The position numbers were made by a program, and so were the translations under genes. The notes below the pieces were generated by a model, which made no database searches, was not told the DNA's origin, and saw only the letters and a program-made list of their open reading frames with translations. Positions 52,436-62,950 of a stretch of 64,000 bases of DNA are shown here, piece after piece (within the stretch, counting starts at the first letter, position 1; each line of letters opens with the position of its first letter). Source of the DNA: Rhabdochlamydiaceae bacterium (GTDB lineage: Bacteria > Chlamydiota > Chlamydiia > Chlamydiales > Rhabdochlamydiaceae); assembly GCA_019752555.1 (NCBI GenBank), contig JAIELY010000010.1:62001-126000 (forward strand), in the 5' to 3' direction.

Positions 52436-53692
52436 CTAAACAGGCTCGGATTTAGACGTTTGTAAAAAAAATGTACGTGTTAGGGCTGTTGAAAGGCAAT
52501 TCGGATATCTCCATACCTTATCTTCAGAGGCATTTGTAAACGCAGGTTCGTAAACCTCTAGCCATGATTGTGCAACCTCCGTATGGATCGATGACGGAGA
52601 GTGTTGCAAGCCAGGAGCCGTTGTGCCTTGCGCGAGCAGGTGCATGCATAGAAATAATTCTGAATAAATCATGTCCAAAATAGAGCCTAGAACACTTCGA
52701 TCTCTAAAGTTGACCGGAGTTCCCTGATTGAGCAAATAAAAACAGCGCCCATCTTTTTGCTTATAGCGCCATACGACTTTGCTGATTTCTTCACGCTCGC
52801 ACTCTTCTTCGAAAGCATGCAAATCAAATTCTTCATTTTTAGCAGATGCGCTCACCAATACTGCCTGGTCTCTAATGTACTGAAGTTCTTCGGCTCGGAC
52901 GGAGGTCTTTCCCGTGCAACCGATAATTAGATCAGATTCGGATAATATTTTTTGAAGAGGAGCGATCCGATGGCCTTCCATACGAGCGCGGATGCATTTG
53001 GCGGGATCGATGTCATAGACAGTAACAGAAGATTCTCTTCCTTTCATCGCTGTTGCGGTAGAAGTTCCGATTTTGCCATAGCCGATTACCCCAGAAGTAA
53101 TTCCTTGAAGGATACCATTGAATTCCTCTCGAAAAATACGTTCGGTGCTGTAGACGACAGAATCTCCAATGACTGTATCCTCAATATCTTTTATGGGACT
53201 TTGTGCCATAGAAAGAACCGGGATTTGATGTTCGCCTGCCATTTGATAGCGCCAGTGTCCATTATTTGTATCTTCAACAATTCCTAAAAAGTGAGAATAA
53301 CGGCAAAGTTCTTCTGTACACCCCGCCAAATAGCCACCGACTTCTTGAACGAGAAGCGGTGTTTCATCGGATTGAAGAATCTCTAACACTTTTTTACCTG
53401 CACATAAAAAAGCCTCATCGATGCTTTTCGGAAGATAGACGGGAATGTTGCTCTCTTCAAGAGATCGAATTGTGTTGAGATCCGCTGAATAGGGAATTGC
53501 GATGACTAGCACCACTTCAAAAGCTTCGTGGATGGATCGTATATAGCTCTCTGCTGTTGTAAGCACATGTGTAATCAATACACAGTGACATCGCTGAGTG
53601 TTTTGGTGTAAGCGCGATTTTATAAGACGCTTAAGCGCATGCAATTCGTGACTCGACACAATGTTATGCTTGAAAGATTTATTTTCATTCAT
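52436..53692 (-). CDS. S-adenosylhomocysteine hydrolase-like NAD-dependent enzyme
   Basis: The 418-residue protein has the SAHH NAD-binding domain (GVIGYGKIGTSTATAMKG, IIGCTGK, LVSASAKNEEFD). Several SAHH active-site positions remain: Glu in GIVEDTNNG, and Lys and Asp in SPIKDIEDTVIG. The N-terminal part is shorter and divergent and the SAHH C-terminal tail is absent. It is therefore probably not the housekeeping enzyme but a relative using the same 3'-oxidation chemistry on an adenosine-like substrate. No methyltransferase that would release AdoHcy is nearby. It overlaps the adk end by 8 nt. Confidence 0.75.
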   Translation of the reverse strand: MNENKSFKHNIVSSHELHALKRLIKSRLHQNTQRCHCVLITHVLTTAESYIRSIHEAFEVVLVIAIPYSADLNTIRSLEESNIPVYLPKSIDEAFLCAGKKVLEILQSDETPLLVQEVGGYLAGCTEELCRYSHFLGIVEDTNNGHWRYQMAGEHQIPVLSMAQSPIKDIEDTVIGDSVVYSTERIFREEFNGILQGITSGVIGYGKIGTSTATAMKGRESSVTVYDIDPAKCIRARMEGHRIAPLQKILSESDLIIGCTGKTSVRAEELQYIRDQAVLVSASAKNEEFDLHAFEEECEREEISKVVWRYKQKDGRCFYLLNQGTPVNFRDRSVLGSILDMIYSELFLCMHLLAQGTTAPGLQHSPSSIHTEVAQSWLEVYEPAFTNASEDKVWRYPNCLSTALTRTFFLQTSKSEPV

Positions 53693-54338
53693 CGGATAAA
53701 ATGGAGATTAAATTTTGTTGAACAGTTTCAAAAGAGCCATTTGCATCAATTGAATAAGTTGTCAGATAATTAGGCGCTATTTGCATCACTTTTTTTGTGG
53801 TCAGATCGAATTGCACAAGTCTTGCTTGAGCCTTTTCCAGGCTATCGCCAGAACGCCTTTCTAAAGGGATGTGGCATGTATCGCATGTCTCTTCAGCAAT
53901 CGGAGGACGAAAACTATCATGATAAATTGTTTCACATTGCACACACGTGATTCGTCCTGTCATTCTTTTTAAGGCAGTTTCTGGCTCAATTTCCATGCAA
54001 AGAACCCTTACATTGCAATCTGGATGTGCTGCAAGAAAGTGGCGAAGGCTCTCGAACTGAGGCTCTGTCTGTGGAAACCCATCTAAGACAAAGTTTTGAT
54101 GATTCTCGATACACTTTTCGAGTTTTTTGAGGATCATTTCTGTGATGATACCATCCGGAACCTGTTTTCCTTCTTGTACCAAGGCGCTTACTGCAATTCC
54201 CAATTCAGTCTGCTTTCTCACATGCCGACGAAGGATGTCGCCTGATGCGATATGCTTTAGTCCTTTTGTTTGCATGACATGTCCGAGCGTCCCTTTGCCA
54301 CTTCCGGGTGATCCTAATAAAATATATCCAGTGCCCAT
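53685..54338 (-). CDS. adk: Adenylate kinase, zinc-lid type
   Basis: From ATG 54338 (SD AGGA) the product is 217 residues; an upstream extension has no domain. The P-loop is LLGSPGSGKGTL. HIASGDILRR and LDGFPQTEPQFESL follow, and the lid is a Zn type, with CVQC and CDTC flanking the lid loop. It interconverts AMP + ATP and ADP. Lying inside the HIT/SAHH-like cluster it may be a pathway-specific copy or the cell's only adk; the window cannot tell. Confidence 0.88.
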   Translation of the reverse strand: MGTGYILLGSPGSGKGTLGHVMQTKGLKHIASGDILRRHVRKQTELGIAVSALVQEGKQVPDGIITEMILKKLEKCIENHQNFVLDGFPQTEPQFESLRHFLAAHPDCNVRVLCMEIEPETALKRMTGRITCVQCETIYHDSFRPPIAEETCDTCHIPLERRSGDSLEKAQARLVQFDLTTKKVMQIAPNYLTTYSIDANGSFETVQQNLISILSDE

Positions 54339-54379
54339 TTGATCCTGTGTGTAAGAAACATTACAAATTATCAATTCAT

Positions 54380-55515
54380 TTACTGTTGGCCCAACGAATG
54401 CAAAATATCGCATAGTTGGTGAATTTCTTCGAGAGTATTGTGATGTCCAAGGCTTACTCTCACAGTTCCATGCGGTAGGGTGCCAACAGAGCGGTGGATT
54501 AATGGAGCACAATGCAATCCGCACCGCACAAATATCTCATGCTGATTCAATAGATATCCAATTTCATTTGCAAAATAGCCTTTGCAGTTAAAGGAGAGCA
54601 AAGGGACCTTATGTTCCATTTCTTGTGTCCCATAAATCGTTATCCCAGGCAATTCACTCAGTAGTTTCATTGCTTGTTCTGTCAGCTGCATCACTTTTTT
54701 TCGAAGAAGCTCTTGACCATAGTTTTCGATGTAACAGAGCGCTCCTTTTAGCCCCGCTATGCCGACATAATTAAGTGTGCCGCTTTCAAATTTGTCAGGA
54801 GCCTCCTCCGGATGAAAAGGAGAGAGTGAATGCTGACCGCTTCCCCCTTCATGGAGCGTCGATAAAGTATCGGGATTTTTCACATACAAAAATCCAACGC
54901 CCGGTGGGCCTAATAAAGACTTGTGGCCTGTGCCTGCTATGTAATCTGCAAAATCTCCAAAATTGACGGGAAATAACCCTGCTGTTTGAGCCACATCGAT
55001 GAGAAGCGAGATGCCATGACGTTTAGCGATACACCCCACAGATCGCACAGGAGATAATACACCCAATACATTTGAAGCATGGTTAAGAGCTATGAGTTTA
55101 GTGTTCGTTTGAATTAACTGTTCCAGCTCAGCTAAGTCAAATAAACCCTTAGAATTAGAATTCCAAATTGAATAAGTGATTTTTTTTCACAGAACAGTTT
55201 ATGCAAGGGGCGCACAACGGCGTTGTGTTCAAAATTGCTGATAATGACATGATCTTCTGCTTTCAACAACCCTTTGAGTACTATATTGATAGCGTGCGTT
55301 GCATTATGCGTAAAGGCGACCTGGCTAGGGCTGGGAACTCCTAAGAGGGAAGCGAGCTTTGATCTAACCTCTTGAACGAGTTGGTGAGCCTCTTGCGCCA
55401 AGGCATATCCTCCCCTGCCAGGGCTTGCTCCAATTGCGGTTAAATAGGAAGAGATTTCCTGAATTACCTCTTGAGGCTTGGGACGGCTTGTACTCGCTTG
55501 GTCGAAGTAGATCAT
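54380..55515 (-). pseudogene. Cysteine desulfurase-like PLP enzyme split by a frameshift
   Basis: Two frames make one class V aminotransferase. The first (55132-55515) starts MIYFDQASTSRPKPQEVIQE and contains FTHNATHAINIVLKG. The second (up to 54380) has the cofactor Asp in LLIDVAQTAG, the PLP lysine in AGTGHKSLLGPPGVG and the reactive Cys in RCGLHCAP. The join lies at a run of eight T's on the plus strand (55180-55187, A8 in the mRNA); nine would restore the frame. Translation then continues through KITYSIWNSNSKGLFDL into the second part. It may be a true deletion, sequencing error, or transcriptional slippage on A8. Product: likely cysteine desulfurase or related enzyme. Confidence 0.8.
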
Positions 55516-56183
55516 TTAGAGAGCTCAGCGTTCAGGTGTTCATTTTGAATAAGAGGCGCCAGAATTTGCTTGCCTAATAACATCAATTCGCAAGATTCAT
55601 AGCTTTCCCAATTTTGTCTTTCAGGATAACCAATAGATTCTGCCGATAGCGTGCGCAGTAAATGAGGTTCGATTTTTTTGTCTTTTGCAATGTAAAACCT
55701 TTTTTCGAAGCCCGGCTCTGCAACAAGAAGATATTCGTTGTACCGCAAGAATAAATCGCAAAGTTCATGTTCTGATTCGTAGGGGATATATTTGAAATTA
55801 GGAATTAAAAAATCATTCAGCGAGATGCGTTTGGGGATAAGATGTTCATGATAATGGTGGCATAAACGAGAGGTAGGGTCTTGCATCAAGCAATGCCCGG
55901 CTCTGCCATGTTCATATCGGGTGATTTGTTCTTTGAATGCTTTCTCTAGATAGGTGTAGGCTAACTCTCTTAGTGTGTTCACCTCATTTTGCAGTTCTAA
56001 AGGAACTTCGCCTAAACACCCATAGTGTTCTCGGCTAGCTATTAACAAATGACCTGGAACTAATGCAAAAGGGTCGAACATAAGAAGAAAATGATCTGTT
56101 GTTAACAATATGAGTTCTGGAGCTGGCTCGCAAAAGACACATTTTTTCTTTGCATTTGATTGAAACTGGAGTGGAAGCGTCAT
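55512..56183 (-). CDS. HIT-family protein with C-terminal extension (HIT-A)
   Basis: The 223-residue protein starts at ATG 56183, overlapping the transporter stop (ATGA). CVFC is at the N-terminus, the HIT core is PFALVPGHLLIASREHYG, and the triad region is CHHYHEHLIPKR. The extension SAESIGYPERQNWESY corresponds to that of the other HIT protein in the cluster. The two were probably duplicated to act on related substrates. Its end overlaps the desulfurase-like start by 4 nt. Confidence 0.82.
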   Translation of the reverse strand: MTLPLQFQSNAKKKCVFCEPAPELILLTTDHFLLMFDPFALVPGHLLIASREHYGCLGEVPLELQNEVNTLRELAYTYLEKAFKEQITRYEHGRAGHCLMQDPTSRLCHHYHEHLIPKRISLNDFLIPNFKYIPYESEHELCDLFLRYNEYLLVAEPGFEKRFYIAKDKKIEPHLLRTLSAESIGYPERQNWESYESCELMLLGKQILAPLIQNEHLNAELSK

Positions 56184-57229
56184 AAAAATACCGTGCAAGT
56201 TGAACTAATGAAAAAACAAAACAGAGCGACGATTTCTTTGAAAAGAGGCTTTTCTTTTAAAATAAATTGAGAGGCAATCGATGAAATGAGTGGAGTTGTA
56301 TTAATAATGGGCCAAATCAACCACAGAGGACCTTCTAATATGCACCAGGTAAAGGTGAGTTGGGTGATGAGTGCTAAGATTGCTCTTAGGGATAATAGAC
56401 CAAAATAACCTGAAGAATGGGTTTTTGTTTCGGGCAGATCTGTTTTCTCAACTTCAGTTTGCCCACTTGCAACAGCCAGCCGTTCCATCTGCAAATTCTG
56501 TGGCGGCACTGTCGCAGGAAAAAAACGTTTTTTTAGGCGGTATGCGTAAATCCTTAGTTGGTCTTTTTTCAGCCAAGAAAAGAGATAAGACGCATTTTCG
56601 TTGAATAAAAGCATCGGCAACGTTAAGCAACAACGCCATAAAAGCATTGCAACTGTCAATTGGATGATTTCACTCCATGTTCTATTCGACATTTTTAACA
56701 TAGAGGAACAGGTCATTTGGATAACAAGGCTTCCAATAATGAAATAACCTGCTTTATCAAATAAGCTCAGTATTTTTGATTTTTTTTGCAAAAATAAAAT
56801 AATTAACCCGGCAGAAGTTGCAATAAGAGAGCAATACACTCCCAATCCTAACGTGTATTGAGGCATTGCTTCCGCTGCAAACGGGATAAAGGGAACAAGA
56901 ACGAACAGTAATTCTGGTATTTTTGCTTTAATAATCACATGACGTACTTCACAATGTCGAAAGGCGTAACTAAAACTCATTCCCACAAGTTGAGTTGAAA
57001 GTGCCAAAAGAAAACAGGGGATCGTCGTAAACAGAGAGAAAAACGAATGAATAGTGCTGATAGGGGGAAGTAGTAAAATGCCCGCGGCCAATGGCAAAGC
57101 ATTGGTATACAAATAAAGCCGCAAAAATCCCGTCTTAGAGCGGCTAAATACAAGCCTATCTATTATATTAAGCGATGAACGAGAAACGACGTTAGCAAAT
57201 GAGAGTAAAATTACGTATGTCATTATCAT
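56180..57229 (-). CDS. EamA/DMT-type transporter
   Basis: The 349-residue protein has about ten hydrophobic helices in two halves, split by a soluble, basic linker around residues 225-275. The second half has the DMT-type ending (WLIWPIINTTPLISSIASQFILKEKPLFKEIVALFC). DMT proteins usually export or import metabolites. It is the first gene of the cluster with no clear SD; ATG 57223 is an alternative start. Confidence 0.75.
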   Translation of the reverse strand: MIMTYVILLSFANVVSRSSLNIIDRLVFSRSKTGFLRLYLYTNALPLAAGILLLPPISTIHSFFSLFTTIPCFLLALSTQLVGMSFSYAFRHCEVRHVIIKAKIPELLFVLVPFIPFAAEAMPQYTLGLGVYCSLIATSAGLIILFLQKKSKILSLFDKAGYFIIGSLVIQMTCSSMLKMSNRTWSEIIQLTVAMLLWRCCLTLPMLLFNENASYLFSWLKKDQLRIYAYRLKKRFFPATVPPQNLQMERLAVASGQTEVEKTDLPETKTHSSGYFGLLSLRAILALITQLTFTWCILEGPLWLIWPIINTTPLISSIASQFILKEKPLFKEIVALFCFFISSTCTVFL

Positions 57230-57316
57230 GGGTAAAGATGATGATCTTCCCTTTAATTAAAAACAATACGCAGATTTTTTTTAAATGCTTTGAGTGAGAA
57301 TCGCTATTCAAAAGAT

Positions 57317-57344
57317 AAGGCGCTCTTTAGGAAAAGAGCGCCTT
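57317..57344 (-). terminator. Terminator of groESL
   Basis: A 12-bp stem AAGGCGCTCTTT / AAAGAGCGCCTT with an AGGA loop, 14 nt after the groEL stop on the minus strand, followed by ATCTTTTG. It separates groESL from the transporter-led cluster. Confidence 0.8.
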
Positions 57345-57357
57345 AAAAGACTCTCTC

Positions 57358-59001
<1,644 letters not shown>

Positions 59002-59313
59002 TTAATTGATGATTGCAATGATGTCGTCGGCGCGTAAGATCACAAACTCTTCGTCGTCGATCGTTACTTCTTGGCCGGAATACTTGTCCATTAATATGTG
59101 GTCGCCCACCTGAACGGGGATAGGAATTTCTTTTCCTTCTGAGGTGGTTGATCCTGTGCCGATTGCAAAGACTTTCGCAGTTTCTTGCTTTTTCTTTGCT
59201 GTGTCAGGAAGGATAATGCCTCCTTTCAAAGTTTCTTCTTGTTCTAGGCGTTGCACAAGAACGCGGTTTCCGAGGGGGCGTAGTGTCGTTTTTTTTGTTG
59301 TTTGTTGTGCCAT
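59002..59313 (-). CDS. groES: Co-chaperonin GroES
   Basis: A 103-residue Cpn10: LRPLGNRVLVQRLEQEETLKGGIILPD carries the mobile loop, and LMDKYSGQEV lies near the C-terminus. It caps the GroEL ring. It is first in the groESL operon, behind a CIRCE element and a matching promoter. Confidence 0.97.
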   Translation of the reverse strand: MAQQTTKKTTLRPLGNRVLVQRLEQEETLKGGIILPDTAKKKQETAKVFAIGTGSTTSEGKEIPIPVQVGDHILMDKYSGQEVTIDDEEFVILRADDIIAIIN

Positions 59314-59352
59314 CTTTTCTCTCCTTACAAGATTGATGTTGGATAATTCCGA

Positions 59353-59381
59353 ATTGTAATGGGTGGGAGATTTTTTGACAA
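59353..59381 (-). promoter_or_regulatory. Promoter of groESL
   Basis: On the minus strand TTGTCA (59376-59381), a 17-bp spacer and TACAAT (59353-59358). Confidence 0.65.
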
Positions 59382-59386
59382 CAAAT

Positions 59387-59413
59387 TTAGCACTGAGCGG
59401 TCTGAAGTGCTAG
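59387..59413. promoter_or_regulatory. CIRCE element (HrcA operator)
   Basis: TTAGCACTG - N9 - AAGTGCTAG is the inverted repeat TTAGCACTC-N9-GAGTGCTAA with three mismatches in the outer/inner positions. It lies 5 nt upstream of the groESL -35 region. Repression by HrcA is expected from the family. Confidence 0.8.
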
Positions 59414-59495
59414 AAATGTGTAAAAATTACTTTGATTTTGAGTGGTAAGCAGTTTTGTGTTATATGGTGCCTATCTATTACTTTAGGAGGATTCG

Positions 59496-61346
59496 ATGGC
59501 TGCAGCAGGACAGACAGGTGCAAAATCACAGACAAAAGAGCGTAGTGAGATTAAATCCGAGGACTGCTGGAATGTGGAAGCGATGTATCCCTCCTGGGAA
59601 GCTTGGGAAGAAGAATTATGTGAGTGGGGGCGTGAAAATGAGGTTCCGCATTGGCCGGAGATCGGCTCGTTTCGAGGCAATTGGTCGGGGAGCGTCGTTG
59701 AGATTAAAGGGCTAATTGAGCTTGTGCTGACAATCGATCGCGAGCTTTCTAAACTTTTTACCTACGCTCATTTACGGCATGATGAAGATGTGGCAAGCGA
59801 GATTCCGAAAACAGCTTATGGCAGGATCCTTTCTTTGTTTTACGCATTTCGCCAAGAGACATCATGGATTGAACCTGAGCTTTTGCAGCTACCTCAAGAA
59901 AAGCTGGATCAGATTTTGTCTGCAGAGGAGCTCAAAGAATTTAAAATCTATCTTGAAAAAATCATTCGTATGAAGCCGCATACATTAAGCGCGCAAGAGG
60001 AGGAGCTTTTAGCAAATAGCGGCAATGCGCTTGAAGTTGCCCGGCAAGCCTTTTCTGCATTCAACAATGCGGATCTTAAATTCCCCTCTATTTTGGATAG
60101 CCAAGGGAATGCGCATGAATTAACTCATGGCACTTATCAGCTTTATTTGAGAAGCCAAGACCGTACTTTGCGAGAAGCTGCGTTTAAGAGCCTGCATAAG
60201 GCATTTTCTGGTTATGAAAATACATTATGCGAACTGCTTCAAGGACATATACAGCGGCATGTATTTGAAATGAAGGCTCGCAAGTTTTCCTCTTGTTTAG
60301 AGGCGTCTTTATTTCCTCAGCAGATCGATACGTCGGTTTATACGAGTTTGATTCAAGCTGTGCGCAAGCATCTTCCGTCTTTGCATCGGTATGTGGGTTT
60401 GCGCAAACGTTTTCTCGGGGTTTCAGAAATTCACCTTTATGATTTGTCAGTTCCTTTGATTAAAGATGTCCAAATGAGTATGGGCTACGATGAGGCAGCT
60501 GAGCTGATTGTTGCATCGCTCTCTCTCATGGGAAAAGAATATCAAGAGGAGCTTAAAAGGGGATTAACGATCGATCGTTGGGTGGATCGCTACGAAAATA
60601 CGCGTAAGCGTTCGGGAGCTTATTCGAGTGGGTGCTACGACAGCATGCCCTATATTTTAATGAATTATCACAATACGTTTAACGATGTCATGACCTTGAC
60701 GCATGAGGCAGGCCACAGCATGCACTCGCTGCTCTCTCGAGAGCACCAGCCTTACCAATATTCTGATTATTCGATTTTTGTTGCGGAGGTCGCGTCCACT
60801 TTTCATGAAGAGCTTCTCATGCGTCATCTTTTAGATAAATTAACTCAGCCTGAGCAAAAAGCTTATCTGATTAATCAGCGCATTGACGATATGAGAGCAA
60901 CACTGCTGCGTCAAACGATGTTTGCTGAGTTTGAGCTCCAAGTGCATCAGTGGGCAGAAGAGGGCAAGCCGCTCACTCCCTCTCTTCTTAAACAAGCGTA
61001 TTTACAGCTTAATCGCGATTATTTTGGGCCAGATCTTGTGATTGATCAGGAAATTGAGATCGAATGGGCGCGCATTCCCCATTTTTACAGCAATTTCTAT
61101 GTCTACCAATATGCAACAGGCATTAGTGCAGCTCTAGCTCTTGCAGATAAGGTGTTGACAGAAGGGGTTGCTGCGCGGGATCAATATCTGAAGTTTTTAT
61201 CTTCGGGTAGTTCCTTATACCCCATCGATGTCCTTAAAATGGCAGGGGTTGATATGACAAGTGCTTCTGCTGTAGAATCTGCGATGGGTCGATTTTCCAA
61301 CTTGGTCGATCAACTTGAAAAAATATTATCAGAAAAGAAAAATTAA
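59496..61346 (+). CDS. pepF: Oligoendopeptidase F (M3B family)
   Basis: A 616-residue zinc metallopeptidase with HEAGH in LTHEAGHSMHSLLS and the downstream EVASTFHEELL region, both characteristic of PepF. It cuts oligopeptides in the cytoplasm and would complement the POT peptide importer. SD AGGAGG precedes the ATG. It is divergent from groES, as in Chlamydia. Confidence 0.94.
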   Translation: MAAAGQTGAKSQTKERSEIKSEDCWNVEAMYPSWEAWEEELCEWGRENEVPHWPEIGSFRGNWSGSVVEIKGLIELVLTIDRELSKLFTYAHLRHDEDVASEIPKTAYGRILSLFYAFRQETSWIEPELLQLPQEKLDQILSAEELKEFKIYLEKIIRMKPHTLSAQEEELLANSGNALEVARQAFSAFNNADLKFPSILDSQGNAHELTHGTYQLYLRSQDRTLREAAFKSLHKAFSGYENTLCELLQGHIQRHVFEMKARKFSSCLEASLFPQQIDTSVYTSLIQAVRKHLPSLHRYVGLRKRFLGVSEIHLYDLSVPLIKDVQMSMGYDEAAELIVASLSLMGKEYQEELKRGLTIDRWVDRYENTRKRSGAYSSGCYDSMPYILMNYHNTFNDVMTLTHEAGHSMHSLLSREHQPYQYSDYSIFVAEVASTFHEELLMRHLLDKLTQPEQKAYLINQRIDDMRATLLRQTMFAEFELQVHQWAEEGKPLTPSLLKQAYLQLNRDYFGPDLVIDQEIEIEWARIPHFYSNFYVYQYATGISAALALADKVLTEGVAARDQYLKFLSSGSSLYPIDVLKMAGVDMTSASAVESAMGRFSNLVDQLEKILSEKKN

Positions 61347-61431
61347 GAGTTTTCTATAAAAATATAGCTAAAAAATCTGGAAGAGGTGTAGACTTTAACA
61401 TGAATTTTTGAGCTTGATAGCTAAGGAAAAT

Positions 61432-61710
61432 ATGGACAATTCTTATCGCGATACATTTACCGTGGTGAACGAAAAGGGGTTGCATACGCGGCCTTCAACG
61501 GAGCTTGTTCGCTGCGCGGCGTCGTTTCGGTCACAGGTTAAATTGAGTTATCAAGGGTTTTGCGTTAATGCTAAGTCTCTCTTGGGGATTTTAATGCTTG
61601 CTGCAGCGCGTGGAGCAAAAATTAAAGTCGAGGCGGAAGGGGAAGATGCAGAGCTCGCTGTGAAATCGATCTTGAGTCTTGCGCGTAAAAAATTCAACGT
61701 GAGTTATTAA
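61432..61710 (+). CDS. ptsH: Phosphocarrier HPr
   Basis: The 92-residue protein starts at ATG 61432 (SD AAGGAAA); an upstream TTG adds eight residues. The phosphorylated His18 lies in EKGLHTRPSTELV. The regulatory Ser lies in NAKSLLGILMLAA, which together with HTRPS is typical of HPr. Chlamydiae keep partial PTS components thought to be regulatory. No EI gene is seen next to it. Confidence 0.9.
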   Translation: MDNSYRDTFTVVNEKGLHTRPSTELVRCAASFRSQVKLSYQGFCVNAKSLLGILMLAAARGAKIKVEAEGEDAELAVKSILSLARKKFNVSY

Positions 61711-61736
61711 TGCTCTATGAGCAACCTTTTTAAGGT

Positions 61737-62144
61737 TTATTCTGTTACGGCAACCGTTTTCTCGAAAATGTCTTTGCGGCAAAAGACGGGGATGTTGTTC
61801 ATTAAAGCCAATGTGATGCAGTCGCTTGGTCTTGCGTCCATTTCTAAGATGATTTTTTGATCGCCTATCGTTTGTTCAAGGAATAAACGAGCAAAATAGA
61901 TCGTGTCTTCGATATCGTTAATTACAATTTGAAGAGGAGTGATGTTTAGTCCTTTTAATAGGGCGTTGATGAGATCGTGAGTAAAAGGGCGCGGCTTATT
62001 CTCCATTGTCAGGTAGGCTTGAATGTTTTGTCCTACTTCAGGAGCAGTATAGATCGCAAAGCGTTTTTCCTCTGTTCCCAAGATGATAACAGTATAGGCA
62101 CGCGATTGCATGATTTTATTAAAAGTAATGGGAACTAGTTCCAT
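61737..62144 (-). CDS. DUF151 (bifunctional nuclease family) protein
   Basis: The 135-residue protein has the family core AIYTAPEVGQNIQAYL (a G-x-x-I segment) and RPSDCITLALMNNIPVF. Strong SD AGGAGG precedes ATG 62144. Relatives have RNase/DNase activity (BFN1) in plants; the role in bacteria is uncertain. A 26-bp hairpin lies between it and the upstream rpiA stop. Confidence 0.88.
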   Translation of the reverse strand: MELVPITFNKIMQSRAYTVIILGTEEKRFAIYTAPEVGQNIQAYLTMENKPRPFTHDLINALLKGLNITPLQIVINDIEDTIYFARLFLEQTIGDQKIILEMDARPSDCITLALMNNIPVFCRKDIFEKTVAVTE

Positions 62145-62170
62145 TGCATTCTCCTCCTAATTTCAATACC

Positions 62171-62224
62171 CCTAGTAGTTTGTAAATCAAGTTGTTGTAA
62201 CAACTTGATTTACAAACTGCTAGG
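62171..62224. repeat. 26-bp near-perfect inverted repeat between rpiA and DUF151
   Basis: CCTAG-T-AGTTTGTAAATC... pairs with its complement across a 2-nt turn: 25 canonical pairs and one G-T wobble (62171-62196 with 62199-62224). It overlaps the rpiA stop codon. No U-run follows on either strand, so it does not look like a plain intrinsic terminator. It may be an RNase III site, a folded 3' UTR, or a small palindromic element. Confidence 0.6.
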
Positions 62225-62900
62225 AGCGAATCACAATTTGTCCATCAAAAAAGCCCACGATCACTTTGCCGGCAAGGTGAAAGAAGAAGCCGGTATCGAC
62301 AACACCAGGCAAACGCCGAAGCGCTTCGTGGTCTTCCTCAGGAAAGGGGCGGGGTGTCTCAAAATGGATATCGATGATTAAATTACCGTTATCTGTGACA
62401 TAAGGTGTGTGATTGGGATTTGAGCGAAATTCTCCATGGAAACCTAGTTTTTCAATGTGGTGGAGTGTAGCTGAGGCTGCAAAGGGGATCACTTCAACCG
62501 GAAGCTTGGCTTTTCCTAAGCGGTCCACGAGTTTGGATTCATCCACGATCACAATCATTTCACGGCTCATGTTTGCGACAATTTTTTCACGGACAAGTGC
62601 ACCCCCGCCCCCTTTAATCATCCTTTTTTGGGGGTCGATTTCATCTGCCCCGTCGACTGTTAGATCAAGTGTCGTTACTTTGGAAATATCCAGAAGGGGA
62701 ATCTTTCCCTCTTGCGCTAGCTTTGTCGATTGCAAAGAGCTGGCAATGGCTTGGATTTTTAATCCTTCACGGCACCTTTGGATTAACCGCTCTATAAAAT
62801 AATAGGCTGTAGAGCCCGTGCCAAGGCCTACGAGCATCCCATTTTCTACAAATTCGGCAGCCTTTTCTCCGACTTTTTTTTTGATTTCTTCTCTAGACAT
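62220..62900 (-). CDS. rpiA: Ribose-5-phosphate isomerase A
   Basis: From ATG 62900 the product is 226 residues; an upstream TTG adds six. Motifs are GLGTGSTAYYFIE, the catalytic DGADEID, KGGGGALVREK and PVEVIPFA. It interconverts ribose-5-phosphate and ribulose-5-phosphate in the pentose phosphate pathway. It is upstream of DUF151 on the same strand. Confidence 0.94.
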   Translation of the reverse strand: MSREEIKKKVGEKAAEFVENGMLVGLGTGSTAYYFIERLIQRCREGLKIQAIASSLQSTKLAQEGKIPLLDISKVTTLDLTVDGADEIDPQKRMIKGGGGALVREKIVANMSREMIVIVDESKLVDRLGKAKLPVEVIPFAASATLHHIEKLGFHGEFRSNPNHTPYVTDNGNLIIDIHFETPRPFPEEDHEALRRLPGVVDTGFFFHLAGKVIVGFFDGQIVIRS

Positions 62901-62950
62901 ATGAACGGAAAAATACAATAATGGTGGTTTGTCCTAATTTTTGAAGAACC

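Noticed and set aside
52436-53692. Ordinary S-adenosylhomocysteine hydrolase (ahcY)
   Set aside because: The N-terminal domain is short and divergent and the C-terminal tail is missing. No methyltransferase is adjacent. I only call it SAHH-like.
54339-54524. 62-residue N-terminal extension of adenylate kinase
   Set aside because: It overlaps the desulfurase-like gene, has no domain, and a good SD precedes ATG 54338, directly before the P-loop.
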